64,000 bases of DNA from JBJHBP01 sp050485645 (GTDB lineage: Bacteria; Pseudomonadota; Gammaproteobacteria; Steroidobacterales; Rariloculaceae), in NCBI GenBank assembly GCA_050485645.1, contig JBJHBT010000018.1, forward strand, positions 1-64,000, read 5' to 3'. Below are positions 8,396-21,119 of the stretch, in pieces; the stretch's first letter is position 1; each line of letters starts with the position of its first letter. A program made the position numbers and the translations under genes. Under the pieces are notes generated by a model. The model saw only the letters and a program-made list of their open reading frames with translations, searched no databases and was not told the DNA's origin.

Positions 8396-9436
8396 TCAAT
8401 CGAACAGCTCCCCGGACCGTGGCGAACGGGCAGCGGACGTGTATTCAAGGCCGAAATGCTGATAGGCGGTGCGAGTCGCCATGCGTCCCCGTGCGGTGCG
8501 CTGCAGAAAGCCTTCCTGAATCAGAAACGGCTCGACCACATCCTCAAGCGTGCCCCGCTCCTCGCCAATGGCGGCGGCCAGGCTGTCAACGCCCACCGGG
8601 CCGCCATCGAACTTCTCGATCACCGCCAGCAACAGCCTGCGATCCATCTGATCCAGGCCATGCGGGTCCACGTCGAGCATGTCCATGGCCGCACGCGCCA
8701 CATCCGCGGTGACACTGCCGTCGCACTCCACCTGCGCATAATCGCGCACGCGACGCAGCAGGCGGTTGGTGATACGCGGCGTGCCGCGCGACCGGGATGC
8801 GATTTCGCGCGCGCCGCCATCGTCGATGGGCAGGTTCAGCAGCTCCGCGGTGCGTTTCGCAATCCGTGCCAGATCCTCGCCGCCATAAAACTCGAGCCGC
8901 TGTACGATGCCGAAACGATCGCGCAGCGGAGACGTGAGCAGGCCGGCACGCGTCGTTGCACCGACCAGTGTGAACGGCGGCAGGTCGATCTTGATGGATC
9001 GCGCACCCGGCCCTTCGCCGATGATGATGTCGAGCTGAAAGTCTTCCAGCGCCGGATACAGGACTTCCTCGACCACGGGACTCAGACGATGGATCTCGTC
9101 GACGAACAGCACGTCGTTGGGCTCGAGATTGGTGAGAATCGCCGCCAGGTCACCGGGACGTTCCAGCACCGGGCCGGATGTCTGACGCAGGTTCGAGCCG
9201 AGTTCGTTGGCGATGATATGGGCCAGCGTGGTCTTGCCCAATCCCGGCGGACCGAAAATCAGCGTATGGTCGAGCGCCTCGCTGCGCTGGCGGGCGGCGG
9301 CAATGAAAATGCCCATCTGGCGCTTGACCGCGGCCTGGCCCACATAGTGTTCGAGCAGCTTCGGACGCAGCGCGCGATCGAAAGCCTCGTCCTCACGTCC
9401 GGCCTGCGCTGTCACGATCCTGGAATCCGTATTCAT
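8396..9436 (-). CDS. ruvB: Holliday-junction branch-migration ATPase RuvB
   Basis: AAA+ motor that drives branch migration with RuvA during recombinational repair. The start ATG overlaps the ruvA stop by one base (TGATG), giving 346 residues. Walker A GPPGLGKTT, Walker B DVLFVDEIHRL and the C-terminal winged-helix region (RTARGRMATRTAYQHFG) are all present. It is the last of ruvC-ruvA-ruvB and is followed directly by ybgC, a standard gammaproteobacterial order. Confidence 0.97.
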   Translation of the reverse strand: MNTDSRIVTAQAGREDEAFDRALRPKLLEHYVGQAAVKRQMGIFIAAARQRSEALDHTLIFGPPGLGKTTLAHIIANELGSNLRQTSGPVLERPGDLAAILTNLEPNDVLFVDEIHRLSPVVEEVLYPALEDFQLDIIIGEGPGARSIKIDLPPFTLVGATTRAGLLTSPLRDRFGIVQRLEFYGGEDLARIAKRTAELLNLPIDDGGAREIASRSRGTPRITNRLLRRVRDYAQVECDGSVTADVARAAMDMLDVDPHGLDQMDRRLLLAVIEKFDGGPVGVDSLAAAIGEERGTLEDVVEPFLIQEGFLQRTARGRMATRTAYQHFGLEYTSAARSPRSGELFD

Positions 9437-10017
9437 CACGACGACCGGTTGTGTATCCGTTTCAGTGCCTGGCGGATGAGTTCCTCGGTGCCCAGATTCT
9501 GATCCAGACCATCCAGCATACGCACGGCTTCGGCCGGCTTGTAACCCAGTGCCAGCAGTGCACCCTGAGCAACGTTCCCGGCGGATCCAGCGTCCGGCGC
9601 GGTCATTGCCGCCTCGGTCGGCAGCCGGTCGGGCATTTCCAGCAGCAGCCGTTCGGCGGTCTTGCGGCCCACACCGGGCAGACGCGTCAGGCTGCCCAGA
9701 TCCTTGTCGGCCACGCACTGCGCAAAGCTCTGCACACTCATACCCGAGAGCACCCCCAAAGCGATACGCGCACCCACGCCGGAGACCTTCAGCAGCCCGC
9801 GAAACAGACGCCGTTCGTCTTCGGAGAAGAACCCGTACAGCACATGCGCGTCGTCACGTATCAGCAGATGCGTCACCAGCGTCACCGCCTCGCCGGTAGC
9901 CGGCAACCGATAGAACGTGGACATCGGCGCTTCCAGTTCGTAACCGACACCGCCCACGTCGAGCGTCAGTCGCGGCGGCTCCCTGAGCACCAGCTTGCCG
10001 CGCAGAAATCCGATCAC
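9436..10017 (-). CDS. ruvA: Holliday-junction branch-migration protein RuvA
   Basis: Tetrameric DNA-binding partner that holds the Holliday junction for RuvB. A GTG start overlaps the ruvC stop (GTGA). The N-terminal OB-fold (MIGFLRGKLV, GVGYE), tandem helix-hairpin-helix motifs (KVSGVGARIALGVL and LTRLPGVGRKTAERLLLE) and the small C-terminal RuvB-binding domain (LGYKPAEA) are all seen in the expected order within 193 residues. Confidence 0.96.
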   Translation of the reverse strand: MIGFLRGKLVLREPPRLTLDVGGVGYELEAPMSTFYRLPATGEAVTLVTHLLIRDDAHVLYGFFSEDERRLFRGLLKVSGVGARIALGVLSGMSVQSFAQCVADKDLGSLTRLPGVGRKTAERLLLEMPDRLPTEAAMTAPDAGSAGNVAQGALLALGYKPAEAVRMLDGLDQNLGTEELIRQALKRIHNRSS

Positions 10018-10523
10018 GAGGCGCCCGCCGCCACGCGCAGCACGCCACGGGTATCACGCTGATGGGCATGGCAGATGGCCGCCGCAAGCGCATCGGCCGC
10101 GTCGGCCTGCAGATCGCCACGGATACCGAGAATCATTCTGACCATGCTTTCAACCTGGGATTTTTCCGCGCCACCGAACCCGGCCACCGCCTTCTTGATG
10201 TGACGCGCGCTGTATTCATGAATGTGGATGTCCGAGGAGAACGTTGCACACAGGGCCGCGGCCCTGGCCTGACCGAGTTTCAGCGCGCTGTCGGCGTTGC
10301 GATGCAGGAACACACGCTCCACCGACACTTCAGCCGGCGTGAACTCCGCCACGATGCCGGTCATGCGCTCGAATATCGTCTTCAGCCTCGCGCTGTGATC
10401 ACCTTCCGTGCGAATGGTTCCCCAACCCACTGCCGTCGTACGTCCGGCGCGAACATCGACGACACCGTAACCGGTGACAATGGAGCCGGGGTCGATGCCC
10501 AGGATGCGGATCGTGTCGGTCAC
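10014..10523 (-). CDS. ruvC: Crossover-junction endodeoxyribonuclease RuvC
   Basis: Holliday-junction resolvase. Catalytic acidic residues are visible in ILGIDPGS (Asp near residue 9), VSVERVFLHRN (Glu) and the DAADALAAAICHAH motif near the C-terminus. GTG at 10523 gives 169 residues, the family norm; a purine-rich GAGGAGG lies about 15 nt upstream, slightly far. The open frame runs upstream to 10625 but overlaps yebC. It is followed by ruvA with a 4-bp overlap. Confidence 0.95.
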   Translation of the reverse strand: MTDTIRILGIDPGSIVTGYGVVDVRAGRTTAVGWGTIRTEGDHSARLKTIFERMTGIVAEFTPAEVSVERVFLHRNADSALKLGQARAAALCATFSSDIHIHEYSARHIKKAVAGFGGAEKSQVESMVRMILGIRGDLQADAADALAAAICHAHQRDTRGVLRVAAGAS

Positions 10524-10542
10524 AATGAGCGGCCTCGCCTCC

Positions 10543-11289
10543 TCACGCGGTTTCTTCGAGCAGTTCTTCGGGAATGTCGGCATTGGAATACACCTGCTGC
10601 ACGTCGTCGAGCTCGTCGAGGACATCCAGCATCTTCAGCAGTGACTCGGCCTGACCGACATCGACACTGGCGCGCACCGATGCCCGCATCGTGACAGCGG
10701 CGTAATCCGCCTCCAGTCCCTTCCCGGCCAGCGCATCGCGCACGGCTTCGAACATATCGGGTTCGCAGATGACCTCGGCACTGCCGTCGTCGGCGACGAT
10801 GACGTCGTCGGCACCGGCATCGATTGCCGCTTCCATCAGCCGGTCCTCGTCGACACCGTCGGGGAAGCTGATCAGGCCGACATGCGTAAACAGATAGCTT
10901 ACCGAGCCATCCGATCCCAGGTTGCCACCGTACTTGGAGAAGGCATGTCGCACTTCGGCGACTGTACGGTTGCGGTTGTCGGTGAGGCAGTCGACCATGA
11001 CCGCCGTGCCGCCAGGCCCATAGCCCTCGTAGCGGACTTCCTCGTAGCTGTCGCCATCCAGTTCACCGGTGCCGCGCTTCACGGCGCGGTCGATGTTGTC
11101 CTTGGGCATGCTCTGCGCCTTGGCCTTCTCGATGGCCAGTCGCAGACGGGGATTGGTCGACGGATCGCCACCGCCGGCACGTGCCGCAATGGTGATTTCA
11201 CGAATCAGTTTGGTGAACAGCTTGCCGCGTTTGGCATCCTGAGCACCCTTGCGAAAACGGATATTCGCCCACTTGCTGTGGCCGGCCAT
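10543..11289 (-). CDS. yebC: YebC/PmpR-family protein (TACO1-like)
   Basis: Conserved cytoplasmic protein described as a transcriptional regulator (PmpR) and, in recent work on the family, as a translation factor for proline-rich or stalled contexts. The start at 11289 gives the invariant N-terminus MAGHSKWANIRFRKGAQDAK and 248 residues. The family blocks LTDNRNRTVAEVRHAFSKYGGNLG and SVSYLF are present. It sits 19 bp before ruvC, the usual location in this class. Confidence 0.95.
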   Translation of the reverse strand: MAGHSKWANIRFRKGAQDAKRGKLFTKLIREITIAARAGGGDPSTNPRLRLAIEKAKAQSMPKDNIDRAVKRGTGELDGDSYEEVRYEGYGPGGTAVMVDCLTDNRNRTVAEVRHAFSKYGGNLGSDGSVSYLFTHVGLISFPDGVDEDRLMEAAIDAGADDVIVADDGSAEVICEPDMFEAVRDALAGKGLEADYAAVTMRASVRASVDVGQAESLLKMLDVLDELDDVQQVYSNADIPEELLEETA

Positions 11290-11451
11290 GGCTTGCGCTC
11301 CCGAGAATACTGGCTGAACGATCGTCCGCACACGATCCGTTCGCCACGACGCATGCGACCTGCAAAAACTCCGATACACGCCTCTACCACTGGCGTCGCC
11401 GCGTATCATAGCGGCAATGGGCGGCTGCGTGCGAGGGGACCTTTTCGGCCG

Positions 11452-12879
11452 TCAGCGGTTGATGCCGTGCAGCGCGCGTTTATCGGCCGCGAGCGCGGCC
11501 TCGTGCATGGATTCGCTGAGGGTGGGGTGTGCGTGCACGGTACGCTGGATATCCTCGGCGGAACCCTCGAACTCCATGACAAGCACGGCTTCGGCGATCA
11601 GTTCACCGGCCAGCGGACCGACGATGTGCACACCGAGAACTTCGTCCGTGTCGGCATCAGCCAGCAGCTTGACGAATCCACCGGCCTGTTCCATCGCCTT
11701 GGCGCGGCCGTTGGCCGCGAACCCGAAACTGCCTGCCTTGTAGGCGCGGCCTTCTTCCTTGAGTTCTTCTTCGTTCTGCCCCACCCAGGCAACTTCCGGC
11801 GCGGTATAGATCACCGATGGAATGGTCCGGTGGTTCAGTTCGCCGTAGCGCCCCGCGATCAGGTCGGCGGCCATCACGCCCTCCTCGGTGGCCTTGTGGG
11901 CCAGCATCGGCCCGCGAACGACATCGCCCACCGCATAGACATCGGGCAGCGTGGTGCGGCACTGGCCGTCGACGACGATACGGCCGCGCCTGTCCGTCTC
12001 GATCTCGACGCCATCGCCCAACAGGCCATCGGTGAACGGCTTGCGGCCCACGCAGACGATCAGCCGGTCAACGGTCAGAGACTGCGATTCACCATCCTCC
12101 TCGTACTCGACAACCACGCCGTCGTCGCCGGCACTGGCCTTTGATACCCGTGAGCCCAGATGGATCTCCAGCCCCTGCGCACGGAACTGGCGCAGCGCCT
12201 CCCTGGCAACCTGGCGGTCGGCGAACGCCATGAAATCGTCCGTCGCCTCCAGCAGCACCACTTCAGCCCCCAGCCGACGCCAGACGCTGCCCAGCTCCAG
12301 CCCGATCACACCGGCACCGATCACGCCAAGCCGTTCGGGGACTTCGGAAAACGCCAGCGCGCCGGATGAGTCGACGATTCGCTGACCGTCAAACGGTGCG
12401 CTCGGCAGTTCCACGGGCACGGAACCGGTCGCGAGAATAACGCTGCGGGCCTTGAGCACGCTCCGGTCGCCGTCGGCATTCTCCACCTCGACATGATTGT
12501 CGGCGAGAAGTCGTCCGTGGCCGCGAATCGCCGTCACCCCGTTCGCCTTCAGCAGTGAGTCGATGCCGGAAGTGAGCTGTTCAACAATGCCGGTCTTGCG
12601 CTGCTGCATCGCGGCGACGTCGATGTTCAGATCGCCGACGGCAATGCCGTGACGCTTGAATTCGGTTGCGGCGCGATGATAGAGCTCGGAGGACTCCAGC
12701 AGCGCCTTGGACGGTATGCAGCCCACATTCAGGCAGGTGCCGCCGAATGGTCGTTTACCGCTGGCGTCCTGCCAGTTGTCCACGCAGGCCGCCGACAGAC
12801 CGTTCTGTGCGGCACGTATCGCTGCCGGATACCCGCCCGGCCCACCGCCGATCACAACGACATCGAATTGCTTTTCCAT
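11452..12879 (-). CDS. lpdA: Dihydrolipoyl dehydrogenase (E3 of 2-oxoglutarate dehydrogenase)
   Basis: FAD disulfide oxidoreductase that reoxidises the lipoyl arms of SucB with NAD+. The FAD-binding GGGPGGYPAA (about 11-20), the redox disulfide GGTCLNVGCIPSK (Cys49/Cys54), the NAD-binding GAGVIGLELGSVWRRLG (about 183-199) and the C-terminal His-Glu pair region HAHPTLSESMHEA can be read directly. At 475 residues it is normal. It starts 9 bp after sucB, so it is the third gene of the sucA-sucB-lpd cluster. The 11290-11451 gap to yebC holds no recognised gene. Confidence 0.96.
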   Translation of the reverse strand: MEKQFDVVVIGGGPGGYPAAIRAAQNGLSAACVDNWQDASGKRPFGGTCLNVGCIPSKALLESSELYHRAATEFKRHGIAVGDLNIDVAAMQQRKTGIVEQLTSGIDSLLKANGVTAIRGHGRLLADNHVEVENADGDRSVLKARSVILATGSVPVELPSAPFDGQRIVDSSGALAFSEVPERLGVIGAGVIGLELGSVWRRLGAEVVLLEATDDFMAFADRQVAREALRQFRAQGLEIHLGSRVSKASAGDDGVVVEYEEDGESQSLTVDRLIVCVGRKPFTDGLLGDGVEIETDRRGRIVVDGQCRTTLPDVYAVGDVVRGPMLAHKATEEGVMAADLIAGRYGELNHRTIPSVIYTAPEVAWVGQNEEELKEEGRAYKAGSFGFAANGRAKAMEQAGGFVKLLADADTDEVLGVHIVGPLAGELIAEAVLVMEFEGSAEDIQRTVHAHPTLSESMHEAALAADKRALHGINR

Positions 12880-12888
12880 GCTGACCTC

Positions 12889-14277
12889 TCAAACCTGGAG
12901 GATCAGTCGCGCAGGATCCTCGAGCTGCTCCTTGATCGCCACCAGGAACTGCACGGCTTCACGACCGTCCACAATGCGGTGGTCGTAGCTCAGCGCAAGA
13001 TACATCATCGGCCGCACCACGATTTCGCCGTCAACCACCACCGCCCGCTCCTGGATCTTGTGCATGCCAAGAATTCCGCTCTGCGGCGGATTGAGAATCG
13101 GCGTGGACATCAGCGAACCGAAGATGCCGCCGTTGGTGAGCGTGAACGTGCCGCCGGTGAGTTCGTTCATCGTGATTTCGCCCTTTCTGGCGCGCTGTGC
13201 GAAATCGGTGATGGCCTTCTCGATCTGTGCGAAATTGCTGCTTTCGGCGTTACGCAGAATCGGCACCAGCAGCCCCCTGTCGGTGGACACCGCGATGCCG
13301 ATGTCGAAATACTCGTGATAGACGATCTCGTCGCCATCGATGGAGGCGTTCAGCAGCGGGAAGCGGCGCAGCGCCTCGATGGCAGCCTTCACGAAAAACG
13401 ACATGAATCCCAGCTTGATCTCGTAACGCCGCTCGAACGCTTCCTGGTAGCGGCTGCGTAGCGCCATCACGGCACTCATGTCGATCTCGTTGAACGTGGT
13501 GAGCATGGCGGCGGTGCGCTGTGCTTCCACCAGGCGTTCGGCGATGCGCGCGCGCAGTCTTGTCATCGTCACACGGTGTTCGGTCCGGGAAAGTGCGGCG
13601 CCGGACGATCGGTCGGAAGACTGCGGCGCCTCGCTGTCCAGGCCGGCCGAGTCGGCATGCTTGCCGGCGATGAAATCGAGCACATCACTCTTGGTAATGC
13701 GGCCTTCGCGACCCGACCCGGTGATGGCGGAGGGATCGATCTCGTGCTCGTCGACCAGCTTGCGCGCAGCCGGCCCCATACGCTGACCCGTCGACGGCTC
13801 GTCGTCCTCCGAATCGCTGTCCGCGCTGCGCGAACGGACATCGCTTCTGCCTTCGTCCCGTCCGCCCGTGCCGTCGGCCGTGGCCTTCGTGGACCCGCCT
13901 GAGGCTTCGGCGGAACCGGATGTCTGCTCACCGGCGCCGCCCGATCCGGATGCCTTCTTCTCCGGCTTCTCCGGATCTTTCTCCGCGGCCTTGTCCTGTG
14001 AGGTCTTTGCTGTCGCGCCGCCGGAACCGTCGTTGGCTTCGCCGGGCTCAAGCAGTGCCAGCACCTGACCGCTGGACACCGTGGCGCCATCGTCCGCGCG
14101 GATTTCCTTCAACACACCATCCGCCGGTGCCGGCACCTCCAGCACCACCTTGTCCGTTTCCAGATCGACAAGGTTCTCGTCGCGCTTCACCTGATCTCCG
14201 GCTTTCTTGTGCCAGCTGACCAGCGTGGCGTCGGTGACGGACTCAGGCAGTTGCGGAACTTTGACTTCGATACTCAC
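12889..14277 (-). CDS. sucB: Dihydrolipoyllysine-residue succinyltransferase (E2)
   Basis: Core enzyme of 2-oxoglutarate dehydrogenase that transfers the succinyl group to CoA. One lipoyl domain (about 1-78) carries Lys43 in DLETDKVVLEVPAP. A long Ser/Gly/Glu/Lys-rich linker (about 80-160) is followed by the E1/E3-binding domain (about 163-205, MGPAARKLVDEHEID) and the catalytic domain with SYDHRIVDGREAVQF near the C-terminus. The linker is unusually charged and repetitive compared with E. coli. It sits 131 bp downstream of sucA. Confidence 0.96.
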   Translation of the reverse strand: MSIEVKVPQLPESVTDATLVSWHKKAGDQVKRDENLVDLETDKVVLEVPAPADGVLKEIRADDGATVSSGQVLALLEPGEANDGSGGATAKTSQDKAAEKDPEKPEKKASGSGGAGEQTSGSAEASGGSTKATADGTGGRDEGRSDVRSRSADSDSEDDEPSTGQRMGPAARKLVDEHEIDPSAITGSGREGRITKSDVLDFIAGKHADSAGLDSEAPQSSDRSSGAALSRTEHRVTMTRLRARIAERLVEAQRTAAMLTTFNEIDMSAVMALRSRYQEAFERRYEIKLGFMSFFVKAAIEALRRFPLLNASIDGDEIVYHEYFDIGIAVSTDRGLLVPILRNAESSNFAQIEKAITDFAQRARKGEITMNELTGGTFTLTNGGIFGSLMSTPILNPPQSGILGMHKIQERAVVVDGEIVVRPMMYLALSYDHRIVDGREAVQFLVAIKEQLEDPARLILQV

Positions 14278-14409
14278 GGCCTACTCGCTTGTCGGTTGAC
14301 GGCGCCTGTCGATTGGCTGGGAACCGCGAATACGCTGCGGCGCAGCCAGGTCCGGGCGTGGATGCTGGTGATGGAAACCAGGACGAATGCTTGTGTCCCG
14401 CATGGGGTG

Positions 14410-17274
<2,865 letters not shown>

Positions 17275-17416
17275 GGCCGATGGCGGCAGCGCGATGCGCG
17301 GGGTGAGTGCGGTTTCAGCTCTTTCGAGCCGTAATGGCCGCGTAGTGTAACCAAACGGTCGCCAAACTCAACCGAACAGTTCCGAACCCGTCATGCCGCT
17401 GTCCGGCCGGGTGCCG

Positions 17417-17926
17417 TCATACGATCAGACGCAGCAGCCACAGTTCCCAACTGATCACCGCGATGTAGACCAGCAGGCACAGTTGCAGAATCTGGCCGAC
17501 CCGGAGACAGCGGAACAGCCGCGCGCGGGCCAGGGCAACGAGGACGACGACGCCGCCCCCGGTCAGACCCATCTTGATCAGCGCGAACAGATGCGGATGG
17601 CTGCCAAGCACCCAGGCCAGGAACGGATTGGCTTCGTAGGCACCGTGCAGCAGCAGTGTCAGTGTCAGCAGCGCATCGGCGACGCTGAGCAGCAGGATAC
17701 TGACGGCAGCGAACAGCAGATGCGGCTCGTGCCAGTCCGCGATCAGCGCGTACTCGCTGCCACGGCGGCCGGCGCGCCTTCTCGGGTTGATCGCGCCACG
17801 CACCACGGTGCGCCAGCTCAGAGTGCGTCGATCCGCGCCCCCGCGACGTTCAGCCGCGCGCAACACCGCCGCCGGCACCAGCCCGCCCGTTTCGCCGCGC
17901 GCGGCGGTACTCCCCGCGTTTGCCAT
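17417..17926 (-). CDS. DUF5658-family membrane protein
   Basis: A 169-residue protein with a hydrophilic, Arg-rich N-terminus containing RRGGADRRTLSWRTVVRGAI, then WHEPHLLF and three to four membrane helices (about 75-95, 105-128, 130-150). This pattern (RRxGxDRR followed by an 'NP' turn between helices 1 and 2) is that of DUF5658, an uncharacterised inner-membrane family. It is monocistronic between sucA and a cytochrome lipoprotein. The 209 bp upstream contains no clear gene. No function is known. Confidence 0.75.
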   Translation of the reverse strand: MANAGSTAARGETGGLVPAAVLRAAERRGGADRRTLSWRTVVRGAINPRRRAGRRGSEYALIADWHEPHLLFAAVSILLLSVADALLTLTLLLHGAYEANPFLAWVLGSHPHLFALIKMGLTGGGVVVLVALARARLFRCLRVGQILQLCLLVYIAVISWELWLLRLIV

Positions 17927-18135
17927 AGCACACCGTCAAAGTCCGATAACAGGGTCACAATCTGCAAGAAACGGGCCGAAATCGGGAACGCCGCGTGGCG
18001 ACAGCGCTCCGTCGGTGTCACCCGACTGCACCATCCTGTCGCACGACCCCGTCTGTAAAGGAAGCCGACGTATTCACCGCCGAGCAACGCTCCCGCGAGC
18101 GACGGTCGGCGCCTGAGATCTGAAATAGTCCCGAG

Positions 18136-18630
18136 TCACTCTGATGTGACACGCAGCAGATAGGCCAGCAGATCGCGGCGGTCGACCTCCGCCCGCAGGC
18201 CGGCAAACACCATGGCATTGCCTGGAATGAAATCCGACGGACGCTGCAGCCAGGCCTCCAGCGCAGCAGGCGTCCACACCAGACCGGTCTGACGCAGCGC
18301 CTCGGAATAGTCGAAGCCCGGCAGCGCCGCGGCCTCCCGCCCGAACACCGCGTACAGATTCGGACCGATCTGATGTGCCTGTCCCTCGCCCAGCGTGTGA
18401 CAGGCGCGGCAGGCCAGCGCCAGCACCTCGCCGCGCCGCAGATCCGCTTCCTGATAGCGGGGCTCGCGGAGATACTCCTCGATGGTGCGAACTTCACTGC
18501 CTGTGAAGCTGGAGACGGTCGGCACCTGATGCTCGGGCGGGGCCGGCGTTGCGGCGGCGCCGCCACCCTGCCCGGCCGGTCCGCAGCCGACCACAGCCAT
18601 CGCACCCAGCATCACCAGCCCCCTGCGCAT
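18136..18630 (-). CDS. c-type cytochrome lipoprotein
   Basis: A small mono-haem cytochrome c (164 residues) probably anchored in an envelope membrane. The start at 18630 gives a lipoprotein signal ending VVGC (Cys about residue 16). A low-complexity Ala/Gly/Pro linker follows, then the haem motif CRACH with the LGEGQAHQIGPNLYAVFG region typical of class I cytochromes, and a C-terminal Met in PGNAMVFAGL as likely sixth ligand. The end DLLAYLLRVTSE matches the usual final helix. Its redox partner is not apparent. It is separated from the DUF3187 gene by 53 bp on the same strand and could be cotranscribed. Confidence 0.88.
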   Translation of the reverse strand: MRRGLVMLGAMAVVGCGPAGQGGGAAATPAPPEHQVPTVSSFTGSEVRTIEEYLREPRYQEADLRRGEVLALACRACHTLGEGQAHQIGPNLYAVFGREAAALPGFDYSEALRQTGLVWTPAALEAWLQRPSDFIPGNAMVFAGLRAEVDRRDLLAYLLRVTSE

Positions 18631-18683
18631 CCGTACCCTCCATGGTCGCCGACCGACCGGCGCCATTATACGGACGCCGCCAC

Positions 18684-19694
18684 TCAGAACGTCCACCCCA
18701 GCGAGGTGTGCAGCACCACATCGGGCGACACGTTCACGGTGAGATCCTCGTTCACCCCGAATTCGAACCATGCCTGCGGCGCAAACCGCCACCAGCCACC
18801 CAGTGTGAGCTGGGCTCCGGGCCGGCCCAGCGCAAGATCCGATCGATAGTAGCGACCATGCAGATCGAGCTGCCCCTTGATGCCCAGCCCCCGGGCGAAC
18901 CGCCACGCACCACCGACCATCGCGACCGGCACTACGCGCTCGCGATCGAAAGTCGCCACCACCGGTCTGCCGGCAACCAGCATGCCGGCTCCCCAGAAGT
19001 ACGAGGCGGGCCTGGTCGCGAACTGGCCGCTCCGGACGCGGACGATCGTGACCGCCAGATCGGCGGCGCCGCTGCCGGCGAGCAGATCCTCACGTCCGGT
19101 CGGCAGCTTCAGGGCCACGCCCAGCGTCGCTCCCGATGCGGCCAGCCGCCGGTTGACGGCCACCCGCACGTCACCCAGCCCACTGGCGGATCCGACACGT
19201 TCGTACAGCACAGCGTCGCCCTGGACGCCATCGTCGAAGCGCATCAGCACCTGACCCGACGGGCGCAGGTCGCGGGCGCCGCCCGGCAGCCCGAAGGCCC
19301 GATGCCAGCGGTCGACGAACCGGTCCAGGACCCCGCCGGACTGACGGATCCACGGCAATTCGACGCTCAGTGACCACTCCTGCGTCAGCGTCCGGCGGTA
19401 CAGCAGGGCTTTACGCCAGGTCTCGACATCCACCGCGGCACGGTGCGTACCGGCCTGTTCGAACCAGTATTGATTGGCTATGTCCACGATCAGGCCAAAC
19501 GAGTGCCCGTCGGCGCCATCCGCGGTTTCCCATGCCGGCGCGCCGAACAGGGCGATCAGCGGGTTCAGGTTGCGCGTCCGGAACGGCTCTGTCACAGGAT
19601 CGGAAGCCGCTACGGGTCGTGCGGCCAGGCAGCAGACAAGGGTGATCAGGGCCAGCGAGGCGTGGGCGCGGATGGTGTGTGCAGACATGGCCAT
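18684..19694 (-). CDS. DUF3187-family outer-membrane protein
   Basis: A 336-residue exported protein. The start at 19694 (MAMSAHTIRAHASLAL) puts a signal peptide ending VAASDP at the N-terminus; the frame is open to 19802 but that part overlaps the divergent promoter region. It has alternating beta strands with aromatic ends, NLNPLIALFGAPAW and DIANQYWFEQAG near the start, SASGLGDVRVAVNRRL in the middle, and the last residues LHTSLGWTF end in Phe as in outer-membrane barrels. The features match DUF3187. Function unknown. It is divergent from the DUF4397 lipoprotein at 19803. Confidence 0.8.
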   Translation of the reverse strand: MAMSAHTIRAHASLALITLVCCLAARPVAASDPVTEPFRTRNLNPLIALFGAPAWETADGADGHSFGLIVDIANQYWFEQAGTHRAAVDVETWRKALLYRRTLTQEWSLSVELPWIRQSGGVLDRFVDRWHRAFGLPGGARDLRPSGQVLMRFDDGVQGDAVLYERVGSASGLGDVRVAVNRRLAASGATLGVALKLPTGREDLLAGSGAADLAVTIVRVRSGQFATRPASYFWGAGMLVAGRPVVATFDRERVVPVAMVGGAWRFARGLGIKGQLDLHGRYYRSDLALGRPGAQLTLGGWWRFAPQAWFEFGVNEDLTVNVSPDVVLHTSLGWTF

Positions 19695-19802
19695 GCCGTG
19701 ATTGTAGTGGCCTGGCAACAACGCTGCGCGGGCGCCTTTCGTGAGCGTAGCGCAAACAGGTACCATGAGCGGCAACGGCAATGGTGACGGACGACTATAC
19801 AC

Positions 19803-21119
19803 ATGCGTATTTCATGGATGATTCTGCTTGCAGTCATGCTCGCGGTGGCGGGGTGCGACCGCTCGGGACGTGAACGACCGCCACAGGTCCGGGTGAATGT
19901 GATTCATGCCGCGCCTGGGCACGCCTCCCTGCAGTTCCTTCGGGTTGAGCGTATCGAAGCCGACGTCAACTACCGCGGCCATTCGTCAATCACCTTCGAT
20001 GAAGACACCTACACGTTCAACATCGAACGGCTGGTGCCCGGGACAGGCATGGCCGATACGTTGATGACGTTCCAGCGGCCGGTGCTGCACGACACGGAGT
20101 ATTCGTTCGTTCTCACCGAATTCGGCGGCGAGCTGGATGTGATCACCGTCGAACGGCCGGCTCACCCGACGGATGCCACGGCCGCCAGTGTCATGGCCAT
20201 GCACGCGGGGCCGGACCTGCCTCCGATGTCGATGTATGTCGTTCCCCAGGACACCGATGTCTCGACCACGAACCCGATTGCGGTGCTTGAATTTCCCGAG
20301 CGCAGCGAGCCCGTCTCCATGCCGGCAGGGACCTACGAACTGGTGCTGACGACACCGGGAGACCCCGGTGATGTGCACCTGCGCACCGGCACATTCGAAC
20401 TCTCCAACAGCGACTCGAACATGTTTGTCATTTTCTCGGAAGCCGGCCAGGGCATTTCCGACATCGGTGTGCTGCGCGGCGGAACCCAGTCCCAGTACCT
20501 GCCCGACCGCGACATGCAGGCGGCCGTGCGGGTCTTCAACGCGGTCGCCGACCTCTCTCCACGCGACCTGTACATCGGCGAGGTGGCCGGATCACCGACC
20601 ATTGCCGGCGCCGAATATGGCGTGCTGAGCGATCTGGCCACGGCCCCCACCGGCGGGATTCAGTACACGGTCACGCCGGAAGGCAATGTCGGCTCGCTGG
20701 AGCTCGAGGCCTCCGGCAGCACCGTCGTCGGACGCATCCACACGCTCGTACTGTCCGGTGATCCGGGCACCGTATCCGGTACGCTGGCGCTCGAAGACCG
20801 CCGCCGTATTTACGACCAGGGGCGCGTACGGATTGCCAACGCAACCAACGGCTTCGAAGGATCACTCCAGGTTTTCCTCGTCGCCGAGGGCACGCCGGTT
20901 GAATCGCTGGCGTTCCCCATCACCCTGACATCGCCGGGCGTCGGGTCGGTCGCGGGTTTCGTGCCGGGAGACTATGAGATGTATGTACGCATCGCCGGAG
21001 AAACCGAGGGATTCGTTGCCGGACCGCTGCCATATACCATTGAAGGCGGCGAACTCTACAGCTTCTATCTGGTGGACGGCGCCACTTCCAGCGATGTGGA
21101 AGTGCTGCTGCTGGACTGA
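19803..21119 (+). CDS. DUF4397-domain lipoprotein
   Basis: A 438-residue probable lipoprotein with a signal ending AVAGC (Cys about residue 18). Two DUF4397-like beta-rich units follow (about 28-220 and 235-438); each contains 'VRV-NA/HAAP' openings (RVNVIHAAPGHASLQ and AVRVFNAVADLSPRDLYIG) and ends in 'YEL/YEM..' strands (AGTYELVLTTPGD, PGDYEMYVRIAGE). Such proteins are extracytoplasmic with unknown roles, often in adhesion or surface layers. Divergent from DUF3187 with 108 bp between them. The downstream neighbour is a broken gene. Confidence 0.85.
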   Translation: MRISWMILLAVMLAVAGCDRSGRERPPQVRVNVIHAAPGHASLQFLRVERIEADVNYRGHSSITFDEDTYTFNIERLVPGTGMADTLMTFQRPVLHDTEYSFVLTEFGGELDVITVERPAHPTDATAASVMAMHAGPDLPPMSMYVVPQDTDVSTTNPIAVLEFPERSEPVSMPAGTYELVLTTPGDPGDVHLRTGTFELSNSDSNMFVIFSEAGQGISDIGVLRGGTQSQYLPDRDMQAAVRVFNAVADLSPRDLYIGEVAGSPTIAGAEYGVLSDLATAPTGGIQYTVTPEGNVGSLELEASGSTVVGRIHTLVLSGDPGTVSGTLALEDRRRIYDQGRVRIANATNGFEGSLQVFLVAEGTPVESLAFPITLTSPGVGSVAGFVPGDYEMYVRIAGETEGFVAGPLPYTIEGGELYSFYLVDGATSSDVEVLLLD